A program made the translations under genes and the position numbers. Shown one piece after another: positions 17,579 to 27,338 of a stretch of DNA of 64,000 bases. The stretch lies in the NCBI GenBank assembly GCA_963771025.1, contig CAVYRL010000005.1, positions 62,001 through 126,000 of the forward strand, in the 5' to 3' direction. The notes under the pieces were generated by a model that saw only the letters and a list, made by a program, of their open reading frames with translations, ran no database searches and was not told the origin of the DNA. This DNA is from Miltoncostaea sp963771025. GTDB taxonomy: Bacteria; Actinomycetota; Thermoleophilia; Miltoncostaeales; Miltoncostaeaceae. Every line of letters begins with the position of its first letter. The stretch's first letter is position 1.

Positions 17579-18819
17579 CCCGCCGCGCGCCGGGCGATGC
17601 GCCCGTGGCGCGCGATCTGGACGCAGCCGAGCAGCATCAGCGCGAGCATCGGCAGCAGCGCGGTCTGCAGCCCGTGCGCCGGGCCCATGGACAGCGCGCG
17701 GCCGACGGCCAGCTGGGTGATGACGGCGGCCGAGAAGCCACCGGTGTTGGCGAGCCCCGTGGCGCTGCCGCCGGCCTGGGCCGGGTTGCCCGCCCGGACG
17801 ACGTCGAACGCGAACATCGACGACCCGCCGCAGACACCCGTGACGGCCAGGGTGGCGACGATCAGCCCGGGCGGCGGCGCGCCGCCGGGCCACAGCAGGG
17901 TGAGGGCCCAGAGGCTCGAGCCGAGGAGGGACAGGGCCAGCAATATCGGGCCCGGCCCCGAGCGCATGCGGCCGACGATGACGCCCATCACGGGGGCGCT
18001 GATGCCGAACATCGCGACGCTGACCAGCAGCCAGGCGCGCGCCGTGCCGGGCGCGACGCCCTGCGACTCGACCAGGTACGGATAGCCCCACAGCGCGGTG
18101 ATGGCGATGAAGGGGCCCATCAGCCCGAAGTGGATCCAGAAGCCGCGTCGGGTGGCCGGCCGGGCCCAGCACTGGCGCAGCGTGCGCAGGATCGACTCGT
18201 GCCCCGGGGCACCCCCCGCGCCCGGCGCCGAGGCTCCCGCGGGCCGGTCGCGCAGCAGGGCCAGGCACAACAGCGCGAGGGCCGCGGTCAGGACCCCGCT
18301 GCCGACGAAAGTCGCCGTCCAGCCGATGCCGTCCAGCGACAGGCCCAGCGGAATCGTGGTCGCCAGCTGGCCGATCGCGCCGGCCATGCCCGTGAGGCAG
18401 GCGAGCAGCGCATACCGGCGCGCCGGGAACCAGTTCTGGGCGATGCGCAGCACCGACAGGAAGATGAAGGCGTCGCCCGCGCCGACCAGCGCGCGGCCGC
18501 CCAGGGCCAGCGGCGCCGAGGTCGCCAGCCCGAAGACGGTCTCGCCGACGGCCATCGCCATCAGGCCCAGGAAGAGCGCGTTGCGCGGCCCGATGCGATC
18601 GGTCGCGACGCCGGCCGGGATCGTCATCGACAGGTACAGGCCCAGCTGCAGCGCCGAGAGCGTGGCGATCGTGCCGGGCGCCAGATGGAAGCGCTCGATG
18701 GCATCGAGCGAGGCGACGCCCAGGCTCATGCGGTGGAACAGCGCGACCATGTAGAAGCCGGCCGCCAGTCCCCAGGCGACCCACGCCGCGCGGCTCCCTG
18801 CCATGCGTCTTGCATCCAT
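17515..18819 (-). CDS. MFS transporter
   Basis: A 434-residue major facilitator protein with twelve predicted helices. The loop 2-3 motif is VATDRIGPRNALFLG, a variant of GxxxDRxGRR. It has a central cytoplasmic loop around residues 195-225 (RDRPAGASAPGAGG) and a second-half motif GVIVGRM. The closest recognisable theme is the NNP/ACS-like MFS group, but the substrate cannot be assigned. It is divergent from a GntR regulator, with a 46-nt spacer, so the regulator probably controls it. The start ATG at 18819 is fixed by the short spacer. Confidence 0.87.
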   Translation of the reverse strand: MDARRMAGSRAAWVAWGLAAGFYMVALFHRMSLGVASLDAIERFHLAPGTIATLSALQLGLYLSMTIPAGVATDRIGPRNALFLGLMAMAVGETVFGLATSAPLALGGRALVGAGDAFIFLSVLRIAQNWFPARRYALLACLTGMAGAIGQLATTIPLGLSLDGIGWTATFVGSGVLTAALALLCLALLRDRPAGASAPGAGGAPGHESILRTLRQCWARPATRRGFWIHFGLMGPFIAITALWGYPYLVESQGVAPGTARAWLLVSVAMFGISAPVMGVIVGRMRSGPGPILLALSLLGSSLWALTLLWPGGAPPPGLIVATLAVTGVCGGSSMFAFDVVRAGNPAQAGGSATGLANTGGFSAAVITQLAVGRALSMGPAHGLQTALLPMLALMLLGCVQIARHGRIARRAAGYAPPSATIATPAARIATPTT

Positions 18820-18868
18820 GTCGCATACTTAACCACGACAACGGCGATTGCGCTAGAGATACGACATG
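18817..18868. promoter_or_regulatory. symmetrical divergent start region (possible GntR operator)
   Basis: CATGTCG (18817-18823) and CGACATG (18862-18868) are perfect inverted 7-mers containing the start codons of the divergent MFS and gntR-like genes. Symmetry continues weakly inward (ATact / agAT). Neither start has a Shine-Dalgarno sequence. Leaderless transcripts and a GntR operator across the starts are possible; both are inferred. Confidence 0.4.
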
Positions 18869-19525
18869 GCACCATCCCGCCGCCCGCCCCCCGCCAAGGA
18901 CCGCGCCTACGCCTACGTCAAGGAGCGCGTGCTCACCGGCGCCTACCCCGGCGGCGAGCTGCTCAGCGAGGGCGAGGTGGCCGAGGCGCTCGGGGTCAGC
19001 CGCACGCCGGTGCGCGAGGCGTTCCTGCTGCTGGAGGCCGAGGGCCTGATGCGCCTCTATCCCAAGCGCGGCGCGCTGGTGGTGCCGGTCTCGGCGCGGG
19101 AGATCGAGGACGTGATGGAGACGCGCCTGTTGGTGGAGCGCCACGCCGCGGCGAGCATCGCCGAGCGCCGCCCGCCCGAGACGGTCCGGCGCCTCGACGA
19201 GATCCTCTCCGGGCAGCGCGAGGCCCTCGACGCCGGCGACCAACCGGCCTTCGTCGAGCTCGATCGCGAGTTCCACCAGACGATCGTGGACGGAGTGGGC
19301 AACGCGATCCTGGCCCGCCTGTACAACGCCCTCAGGGACCGCCAGCGCCGCATGTCGGCAGCGGCCATCGCCCGCGATCCCGCCATCGCCGAGCAGTACC
19401 TCTCCGAGCACCGCGCCATCGCCGACGCCCTCGGCCGGGGCGACGGCGATGGCGCGCAGGAGCTACTTCAGCGTCACCTCGCGGGAGCGCGGGGGTTCCT
19501 CCAGGGGGGCGAGCTGCCCGACTGA
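18866..19525 (+). CDS. GntR-family (FadR/FCD subgroup) transcriptional regulator
   Basis: A 219-residue regulator. The N-terminal winged helix (about 10-78) has the GntR pattern GGELLSEGEVAEALGVSRTP followed by VREAFLLLEAEGLM. The C-terminal all-helical FCD domain (about 90-210) contains the metal/ligand-binding residues in ELDREFHQTIVDG and LSEHRAIADAL (Asp and three His). FCD regulators typically bind small carboxylates. The divergent MFS transporter is the obvious candidate target. The start ATG at 18866 follows TAGAGATACGAC with no ribosome site, suggesting a leaderless mRNA. Confidence 0.88.
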   Translation: MAPSRRPPPAKDRAYAYVKERVLTGAYPGGELLSEGEVAEALGVSRTPVREAFLLLEAEGLMRLYPKRGALVVPVSAREIEDVMETRLLVERHAAASIAERRPPETVRRLDEILSGQREALDAGDQPAFVELDREFHQTIVDGVGNAILARLYNALRDRQRRMSAAAIARDPAIAEQYLSEHRAIADALGRGDGDGAQELLQRHLAGARGFLQGGELPD

Positions 19526-19618
19526 CAGCGCCCCGGAGAGCACGACGGCGATCAGCGGAACGCCGCTGTCGTGGTGGGTGAGCTCTGGTCGGGATATGTC
19601 GCGCGGGATGTCCGGCAT
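19463..19618 (-). CDS. short hypothetical ORF with a strong ribosome site
   Basis: A 51-codon frame starting MPDIPRDISRPELTHHDSG at 19618. It is preceded by GGAGG at exactly 6 nt, one of the best Shine-Dalgarno matches in the window. The middle (VPLIAVVLSGALSVGQLA) is hydrophobic enough for one membrane pass. Its 3' end overlaps the gntR-like 3' end by 63 nt on the opposite strand. No family is recognised. The initiation signal is the only support. Confidence 0.4.
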   Translation of the reverse strand: MPDIPRDISRPELTHHDSGVPLIAVVLSGALSVGQLAPLEEPPRSREVTLK

Positions 19619-19800
19619 GCGCCACCTCCGGTCGGTCGCGTGATCAGGTCTGCTCCGATCACGGTGAACCGACGGCCCGCGGGCCGGTATCGACACCCGG
19701 CCACATCGGCGCCGCCGGCACCCCTCCCGGATGGCAGGAATCCGACGATGAGCGGTAAATCGGATGGGGTGCCGCCCCGCCGGGTTCCGGGCCCGGGAGA

Positions 19801-20223
19801 TCAGAAGAGCGTGATCGCCGTCCTGGAGAGCCTGAAGCCGTGACCGGCGGTGTTCCTGCAGGTCATGCCCGTCCGGCGCGACGTGCAGATCAGCTTCCGG
19901 CCGATCCTGATCGACCTGCCGTAGGCGAGCTTCCTGCGCCCATCGCCCGGCGTCGCCAGGGCGGTGTCGCCCGCGCAGAGGCCATGTCCGCGTCCCGTGC
20001 GGTTGACCTCGAAGGCCGATCCCCAGTCGAAGCGGCACGACTTCGGCCGCGTCGGGGGCTTCGCCGAGGTGGTGCGCACGTCGCAGCGCACGCTCGCCGA
20101 ATTGCCGAGGCACCCGATGTTGGTGCTCGGCGACTGGAACTGCACCAGGGCCAGCGCGCTCGCGGCCGGGGCGAGCAGCGCGACGGCCACGAGGGCGCAG
20201 GTGAGGAGCGAGCGGCGTCCCAT
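19801..20223 (-). CDS. secreted DUF6636-like protein
   Basis: A 140-residue protein starting at ATG 20223 with a signal peptide (RRSLLTCALVAVALLAPAAS, then ALA). The mature part carries FQSPSTNIGCLG, SVRCDVRT, SCRFDWG, a GRSIRIGRKLICTSRRTGMT segment and C-terminal CRNTAGHGFRLSRT. Six cysteines are spaced as in actinobacterial DUF6636 proteins, which are probably extracellular and disulfide-linked. Function is unknown. It is downstream of ctaG on the same strand with a 28-nt gap, so it may be cotranscribed. Confidence 0.78.
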   Translation of the reverse strand: MGRRSLLTCALVAVALLAPAASALALVQFQSPSTNIGCLGNSASVRCDVRTTSAKPPTRPKSCRFDWGSAFEVNRTGRGHGLCAGDTALATPGDGRRKLAYGRSIRIGRKLICTSRRTGMTCRNTAGHGFRLSRTAITLF

Positions 20224-20251
20224 CGGGCGCCAGTCTGACACGGGCGGGCTC

Positions 20252-21133
20252 CTAGAGCGCGCCGGGATGCGAACCCGGCGCCATCGCCGCCCGCGAGGCC
20301 GCCTCACGCTCGGCCGCGACGCGATCGACGTGGCTCCACATGAGCAGCGCGGCCGCGGTGAGCAGGGTGAGCATCTGCTCCGAGGCCATGATCAGCGAGG
20401 CCCGGATCTGGTCGGCGTCCGGCGACAGCCCGAGCAGACGAACGGGCTGGTCGAGGTAGACCGAGTACAGGGGATCGCGCAGGAAGAGCACCTCCGAGAC
20501 CACCATCCCGACCAGGAACAGGCCGAGGGCATATCCGGCGCGCTGCGCGTGGCTCATGCGGATGCGCGGCACGGTGCCGAGGATGTGCATCCAGACGCCC
20601 AGGCCCGCCGCGATCATCGTCAGGTGCTCGAGGTCGTGGATCAGCGGGTTCGCGAGCGCGCGGTCGTAGGCGTAGGGCACGTGCCAGCCGCACATGACCA
20701 GCGACCAGGCCGCGAAGGCGACCCAGGGGCGCCCCAGCACCCGCAGCACCGCGCGCGGGCGGGGCCGGCAGAGCGCGCGAAGGGCGGGGCGCGGCACCAC
20801 GAACAGGGCGAGCGGGCCCATCACGCCGAGGGTGAGCAGCAACGGGCCGACGTCGCCGATCAGCATGTGCTGGGTCATGTGCGCCGACAGCAGGTACTCC
20901 TCGCCGACGTGGTCGAGGGGCGACACCAGCGCGAGGCCGATCACCGCCAGGCCGGCGGCGAAGGCGGCGGCCCGCGGCAGGCTGGCGAGGTCGGGACGGC
21001 CCCGGCCGCGCAGGCGCAGCCACCCTGCGGCGTAGAGCAGTGCGACCGCCGCGATGCCCGCCAGCACGAGCGGGCTGGGCCCCCACACGGTCCAGGGGTC
21101 GCCGCCCTCGCCCACGTGGGCCGCGAGGATCAC
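20252..21133 (-). CDS. ctaG: cytochrome c oxidase assembly protein, CtaG (Caa3) type
   Basis: A 293-residue membrane protein with about seven helices, GTG start at 21133. Diagnostic histidine motifs are LLSAHMTQHMLIGDVGPLLL, the CGWHVPYAY helix and the IHDLEHLTM helix, with a final helix LLTAAALLMWSH. This Gram-positive CtaG family delivers or stages copper for the oxidase CuB/CuA sites. It sits 10 nt downstream of the CoxA gene on the same strand, completing a coxB-coxA-ctaG unit. Confidence 0.92.
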   Translation of the reverse strand: MILAAHVGEGGDPWTVWGPSPLVLAGIAAVALLYAAGWLRLRGRGRPDLASLPRAAAFAAGLAVIGLALVSPLDHVGEEYLLSAHMTQHMLIGDVGPLLLTLGVMGPLALFVVPRPALRALCRPRPRAVLRVLGRPWVAFAAWSLVMCGWHVPYAYDRALANPLIHDLEHLTMIAAGLGVWMHILGTVPRIRMSHAQRAGYALGLFLVGMVVSEVLFLRDPLYSVYLDQPVRLLGLSPDADQIRASLIMASEQMLTLLTAAALLMWSHVDRVAAEREAASRAAMAPGSHPGAL

Positions 21134-21143
21134 CTGGGCCGGC

Positions 21144-23123
21144 TCACGGGCCCGACCCGCCGGTCAACGAGGATACGAAGCTCGCGACGGCCGTGATCTG
21201 GTCGGGGGTCAGCTGCGAGCCGAAGGCGGGCATCGCGCCCTTGCCGGCGGTCACCCGTGCCACGACCAGTTCGTCGCTCGGCTTGGTCTGGTCGAGGTTG
21301 GGGCCCACCGTGCCCGTGGCGCCGGCCGCGGCGAGCGTGTGGCAGCCCCCGCATCCGGAGGCCATGAACACCTGGAGCCCGGCGGCGTCGGTGGCGCCCC
21401 CGCCCGTGGCCGGTGTCGTCGTGGGCGGCAGGAAGGCGGCCGTGGCCTCGTCCTGGTTGATGCCCCCGATCGCCCATCCCGCGGCGGCCAGCCCGAACAG
21501 GGCGAGCAGGGTCACGACGATCGCGAAGCCCTGCAGGCCGGCGCTGGTGTAGCGCGGCTTGGCCACGCCGAGCACCTGGCGCTGGGTGCCGGAGCTGGTG
21601 CGGCCGCGCAGGGTCTGGACGACGTTCCACACCAGCAGCAGCTGCGCCAGGGCGAGCAGGATCACCAGCGGGATCGAGGCGTCGGTCAGCTGGTCGTACT
21701 GGCCCGGGAGCACCGCGAAGCGCCGCGGCGCGCCCTCGAGGCCCTGGATGATCCAGATCACGCTGATCGCGGTCGCGGCGAAGAAGGTGACGAAGATGTG
21801 CCACATGCCCATCCGGTCGCTGTAGAGCGGCCGGCCCAGGAGCTCGGGCAGGAAGGCGTAGAGCGCGGCGAAGACCACGATGCCGATGTTGAGCAGCGCC
21901 ATGTGGTGGAAGTGCCCCACCACCCAGAGCGTGTTGTGGACGAAGCTGTCCCAGGCGATCGTCGCGTTGACCACGCCCGACAGCCCCGCAAGCAGCCAGC
22001 TCACCAGGCCCAGGAACAGACCCGTGCTGGCCGCGTTCCAGGTCCACCGTGAGCGGAAGATCGTCATGCCCAGGCTGTAGAGGCTGAGCGCCGAGACGAT
22101 CGTGAGCGCGAAGGTGATCGGCTCCATCCCGGTGTTGATGGCCGCCTGGATCCCGTTGGGGTAGTCCAGGTAGAGGTGGTGCGCCCACACGGTGACGTTG
22201 GCGATCACGGCGATCGTCCACCCGACGGCGATGATGTTGCCGGCCACCAGCGGCCGCTTCGCGTACCTCGGCACCAGCAGGTAGTAGATGGCGACCGCCG
22301 GGAAGAGGAGCAGGTAGACGACCGGGTGGCCGAACCACCAGAGCACGTTCTTCGCCAGCAGCGGATCGACCGAGACGCTCGGCCAGAAGGACTCGATGAT
22401 CATCTCGACCAGCAGCACCGCCAGCGGCAGCGTCGCGATGATCATGTCGATGGCGATCACCGTCAGCGGGATCACCGGATAGGGCACCGGCCGGGCGGTG
22501 GCGAACTTCTTCGGCCAGAGGATCCCGAGGCCCATCGCGGCGCCGAGGCGGTTGGGCCCCGAGCGGTCCGATCCCAGCCCGGGCCCGGTCACCACGACGA
22601 TGATGGCGACGCACCAGACGATGATCGCCAGGCCCACCAGCAGCACCGAGGCCGCGAAGGCCGCCGTCACCCAGTCGCCCCACTGCCCGGCCGAGTTGAA
22701 GGGCAGCGGGTAGAGGAACACCCACGAGCCGGCGAAGCCGAACACCAGGGTCGTGACGACCACGCCGCCCACCCCGACGACCATCAGCCACCACGCCGCC
22801 CGGGCGAGCGTGGCGCCGAGCCGGCCGATCGGGAAGCCCACCTCGTTGAGGACCCACCACGCGAATCCCATCACGGCGAAGGCGGCCCAGCCGACGAAGG
22901 CCCCGAGGCCGTGGGCGGTCATGACCGCGTAGAAGGTGTTGCTGTCGAGCCGGTAGATGTCGGCCTGGCTCTGACGCAGGGCCGCCCCCAGGAGGCCGGC
23001 CACCAGGAAGATCACCGTCGAGGCCAGCACGTACCAGAGGGTCAGGGACTTGGCGACGGCGCGCGCCGCCGGATCCGAGACCGGCGTGTACTCCCAGTCC
23101 TGTCTCGCGACGTCGCTGCTCAC
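21144..23123 (-). CDS. B-type cytochrome c oxidase subunit I fused to cytochrome c
   Basis: A 659-residue protein, GTG start at 23123 overlapping the CoxB stop (GTGA). The catalytic core has the low-spin heme ligand in MTAHGLGAF (helix II), the helix VI motif GHPVVY (Val where A-type oxidases have the D-channel Glu), CuB ligands in VWAHHLYLD and heme ligands in VGHFHHMALLN. This fits a B-family (ba3/bo3-like) heme-copper oxidase. After the last core helices, a linker leads to a class I cytochrome c domain (residues about 575-655) with the heme site CGGCH and candidate axial Met in GAMPAFG. The fused heme presumably passes electrons to CuA of CoxB. Confidence 0.93.
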   Translation of the reverse strand: MSSDVARQDWEYTPVSDPAARAVAKSLTLWYVLASTVIFLVAGLLGAALRQSQADIYRLDSNTFYAVMTAHGLGAFVGWAAFAVMGFAWWVLNEVGFPIGRLGATLARAAWWLMVVGVGGVVVTTLVFGFAGSWVFLYPLPFNSAGQWGDWVTAAFAASVLLVGLAIIVWCVAIIVVVTGPGLGSDRSGPNRLGAAMGLGILWPKKFATARPVPYPVIPLTVIAIDMIIATLPLAVLLVEMIIESFWPSVSVDPLLAKNVLWWFGHPVVYLLLFPAVAIYYLLVPRYAKRPLVAGNIIAVGWTIAVIANVTVWAHHLYLDYPNGIQAAINTGMEPITFALTIVSALSLYSLGMTIFRSRWTWNAASTGLFLGLVSWLLAGLSGVVNATIAWDSFVHNTLWVVGHFHHMALLNIGIVVFAALYAFLPELLGRPLYSDRMGMWHIFVTFFAATAISVIWIIQGLEGAPRRFAVLPGQYDQLTDASIPLVILLALAQLLLVWNVVQTLRGRTSSGTQRQVLGVAKPRYTSAGLQGFAIVVTLLALFGLAAAGWAIGGINQDEATAAFLPPTTTPATGGGATDAAGLQVFMASGCGGCHTLAAAGATGTVGPNLDQTKPSDELVVARVTAGKGAMPAFGSQLTPDQITAVASFVSSLTGGSGP

Positions 23124-23653
23124 GCGCGCACCTGGAAGGAGCTGATCATCTTGTCGTGGTTGACCCCGCAGAACTCGATGCAGACCACCTGGTAGCGGCC
23201 CGGCCGCTTGAACGTGTAGACGATGTGGCTGGTCGTGTCGGGTATGGCCTGGATCTGGAACAGCAGCACGTTGTCGCTGTTGTAGACCGCGAAGCCGTGG
23301 GTGACGTCGGCCGCCGTGACCGCGAAGCGCACCGGCACCCCCGCGGTGATCGTGTTGGGCGTGATGGTCCAGGCGAACTGCTGGCCGCGCACCGACACGT
23401 CCTGCTGGCCGCGCGCGGCGGCGTTGTCGCCGTAGGGGATGAACGTGAGGGTCGCCAGCAGCAGCACGCCGAGCGCCGCGACCGCGAAGATGAACCAGCC
23501 CTTCTCGCGGTGCGCGAGCTTGCCGGTGTCCGGCGCGTCGGTGCGGGGCTTCTCGAACGAGTGCGTCGAGTGCCAGATCCACAGGATCGCGACCAGCGCG
23601 AGCACCACGACGGCCGCGTAGGCGATGGCGATGGTGAGCGCTGTCGGGTTCAC
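23120..23653 (-). CDS. cytochrome c oxidase subunit II (CuA)
   Basis: A 177-residue subunit with GTG start at 23653. Two transmembrane helices (about 5-25 and 53-72) precede the periplasm-side cupredoxin domain. CuA ligands are visible: His in VTHGFAVY, and Cys, Cys, His and Met in CIEFCGVNHDKM. It receives electrons from cytochrome c, here probably the domain fused to subunit I, and passes them to heme. It is the first gene of the coxB-coxA-ctaG unit, and no subunit III gene is nearby, as in some B-type oxidases. Confidence 0.93.
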   Translation of the reverse strand: MNPTALTIAIAYAAVVVLALVAILWIWHSTHSFEKPRTDAPDTGKLAHREKGWFIFAVAALGVLLLATLTFIPYGDNAAARGQQDVSVRGQQFAWTITPNTITAGVPVRFAVTAADVTHGFAVYNSDNVLLFQIQAIPDTTSHIVYTFKRPGRYQVVCIEFCGVNHDKMISSFQVRA

Positions 23654-23795
23654 GTGCCCGTTCTATGCACGACATTTCGGCGCCGCAAGCCCGAAGACCC
23701 CTCAGGCGCGCAGCACCCGTAAGTATCCGCACAATACCCGCGGACAAGCGGCAAGGCCACGGCGGCAAAGCCCCCTTGTGTGGCAGGCTGGCGGT

Positions 23796-25571
<1,776 letters not shown>

Positions 25572-25593
25572 TTGTGCGACTGACGAAGGACGC

Positions 25594-26406
25594 TTACGCC
25601 GGGGTAGTGGTCTTCTGGCTTCTGGCTCCGCGGTGCGCGTCCGCGAGACGAACGGCGACCGGGGGTCTCATCGCGGCAGAGGCGGATACACGTGCCCGCT
25701 TCAGCAAGAGGGCCTTCAGGCGAGGATCGGAGTCCCCAACACCCGGCTGGTGACGCATGCGTCCGAGGCGACGCGTCAAGGCGTCGTATTCCTCGGCCTC
25801 ATCGGGAAGGAGATCCACTGCAACGTTGACCAGGTCGAACGGGGTAATGATGCCGTCTGCGCCCGCATCGTTGACCGTGTACGAAAAGACGACCCCGCCG
25901 AGTTTGGGTTCTATGATTTCCGAGAAGGCATCGTCGTACTCCCGAAAAGGTGTAGCCGACATTCCGAGTGTTGCGATGTGCGGGCCGTCTAGTGCCGCTG
26001 CGTTGGAGTTGCTTCCCGCGCGGTGACACTCATCGACGATGAGCATTGTTGGATGCTCGTTTGACACCTTGGGCGCGGCCCACCGTGCGGTATTGATCAC
26101 CATGAGATTGAATAACGGCACCACACTTGGTCGAGACTGACCAGACCAGGTGCCAATCTCCTCATCGTGCAGGCCTAGCTCAGCCTGGATACTCACGTAC
26201 CACTGATCAAGGAGCGCTTGAGTAGGTACGACCACAACGAACTTAGCATCGGGGTGCAGCGTGGAGACGGTAGCGGTGCACATCTCAGCAAATACCGTCT
26301 TGCCCCCCCCAGTAACCACTTCTACAACACCCCGGTATCCCGCGCTGACCCACTTTGTGAGGGCGGAGGTCTGCCAAGCGCGTGGTTGGAGTTTCAGGGA
26401 CAGCAA
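25594..26406 (-). CDS. truncated DEAD/DEAH-box helicase (RecA domain 1 only)
   Basis: A 270-residue frame (TTG start at 26406, uncertain). It has the Q-motif-like RAWQTSALTKW, Walker A VTGGGKTVF, motif Ia VVPTQALLDQWY, the DECH box LIVDECHRAG and motif III GMSATPF. It then ends ADAHRGARSQKTTTPA where superfamily 2 homologues continue into the second RecA domain. The helicase C-terminal half is absent, so ATP-driven translocation is unlikely. The break lies by a direct duplication (GCCAGAA twice) only 23 nt from the convergent ABC exporter gene. Base composition is clearly lower in GC than the flanks, which suggests acquired DNA later cut down. Confidence 0.75.
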   Translation of the reverse strand: MLSLKLQPRAWQTSALTKWVSAGYRGVVEVVTGGGKTVFAEMCTATVSTLHPDAKFVVVVPTQALLDQWYVSIQAELGLHDEEIGTWSGQSRPSVVPLFNLMVINTARWAAPKVSNEHPTMLIVDECHRAGSNSNAAALDGPHIATLGMSATPFREYDDAFSEIIEPKLGGVVFSYTVNDAGADGIITPFDLVNVAVDLLPDEAEEYDALTRRLGRMRHQPGVGDSDPRLKALLLKRARVSASAAMRPPVAVRLADAHRGARSQKTTTPA

Positions 26407-26473
26407 AGTGGCAGGTCTACGCTTGTGGGCGTCAGCCAGTCCGCCTGGCTAGAGATACACCCAGCGTCGGGCA

Positions 26474-26689
26474 TCACTCCTCCGGGCTCAGAGAGCACTC
26501 GTCAAGATTAGAGGACGCCCCGGACGTGCCCTGCATTCGAAACCGACTGGGTGGGCCCTGAATCCGCGAGGAATGTGGGAGGCGCAGAGGGTACTCGTAA
26601 GTCGGCTCGGAGCACCCGCTGAAGAACGGAGCCTCCGCCTCCCCGCACGTCAGCGATCTGTGCCCGCAACTTCCGCATCTAGGGGACAC
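26474..26689 (-). CDS. doubtful small Cys-rich ORF in the low-GC stretch
   Basis: A 71-residue frame starting with GTG inside the last codons of the HD gene (VSPRCGSCGHRSLTCGE...). The CGSCGH...C spacing resembles a zinc ribbon, but no ribosome site is well placed and the rest is low-complexity Ser/Pro. Nothing else recognisable lies in 26407-26678. Confidence 0.2.
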   Translation of the reverse strand: MSPRCGSCGHRSLTCGEAEAPFFSGCSEPTYEYPLRLPHSSRIQGPPSRFRMQGTSGASSNLDECSLSPEE

Positions 26690-27338
26690 CTCCGCCAGGC
26701 GCCACCCCGTTCAGGTCCGCGACCACCCGGCGTAGTTCGGCCGACAGGGGGGACCGGGGCATACGGTCGGCGAAGACTTCGCTGAGGACGCGGTAGTACC
26801 AAGGAGTATCCGCATCCCGGTTGAACCGACTCCACAGCTCATCCCCGAGCACTCGGTAGTCCGCCAGGATCGCCCGGCAGTTGTGCACCTTGTCGGCGAG
26901 CGACACCCGCAGCACCCCCCGATCCGTCTCCACGGCCAACCGCGCCAGATACGCCTCCTTCCTCTCCCGCCAAGGCGGCTTTGGGGTCTCGAACGTGTCG
27001 CTGCACGCCGCCACGATCTCCGCCACCCGCTCCCCGAACCGCACCCTGATGTCCGCGAGCCGCCCCTCCCCACCCACGTCCTCGGCCGCGTCGTGGAGCA
27101 ACGCAGCAATCGCCTCATCCTCCGACAACTCCCCCGCCGCCGCCCCGTCCTCGATCACCAACCCGGCCACCGCCAGCAGGTGGGCGACGTAGGGAATCTC
27201 GGTCCCTTTGCGCCGCTGGTGGGCGTGGACCACGCAGGCGTAGGCCAGGGCGGCCTCGAAGCGGGGCCCGAGTTCGCCTATGGCGCGATCTGCTCCGCGT
27301 CGGCGCAGGTGGCGGGGGGCACGATCGCCTCGGTCCAC
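26679..27338 (-). CDS. HD-domain protein resembling small alarmone hydrolases (MESH1/SpoT type)
   Basis: About 219 residues from a GTG at 27338, which overlaps the zwf end by 61 nt. An ATA at 27281 is the only other opening near the conserved start, so the N-terminus is uncertain. Motifs follow the (p)ppGpp hydrolase domain in order: HQRRKGTEIPYVAHLLAVA, ALLHDAAEDVG (HD), RFGERVAEIVAACSD, RERKEAYLARL and SLADKVHNCRAIL. These supply the His, His-Asp and Asp metal ligands. No synthetase, TGS or ACT domain is present. It would remove the 3'-pyrophosphate from (p)ppGpp or a related nucleotide; this is inferred. Confidence 0.8.
   Translation of the reverse strand: MDRGDRAPRHLRRRGADRAIGELGPRFEAALAYACVVHAHQRRKGTEIPYVAHLLAVAGLVIEDGAAAGELSEDEAIAALLHDAAEDVGGEGRLADIRVRFGERVAEIVAACSDTFETPKPPWRERKEAYLARLAVETDRGVLRVSLADKVHNCRAILADYRVLGDELWSRFNRDADTPWYYRVLSEVFADRMPRSPLSAELRRVVADLNGVAPGGGVP

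Noticed and set aside
16736..19411. Long open frames opposite the EamA, MFS and gntR-like genes
   Set aside because: Low-complexity Arg/Gly/Ala products and loss of any domain logic show that they are antisense shadows caused by high GC.
26474..26689. Zinc-ribbon protein of a defence island
   Set aside because: Only four cysteines, no suitable ribosome site and no partner genes apart from the truncated helicase. It is kept only as a doubtful ORF.
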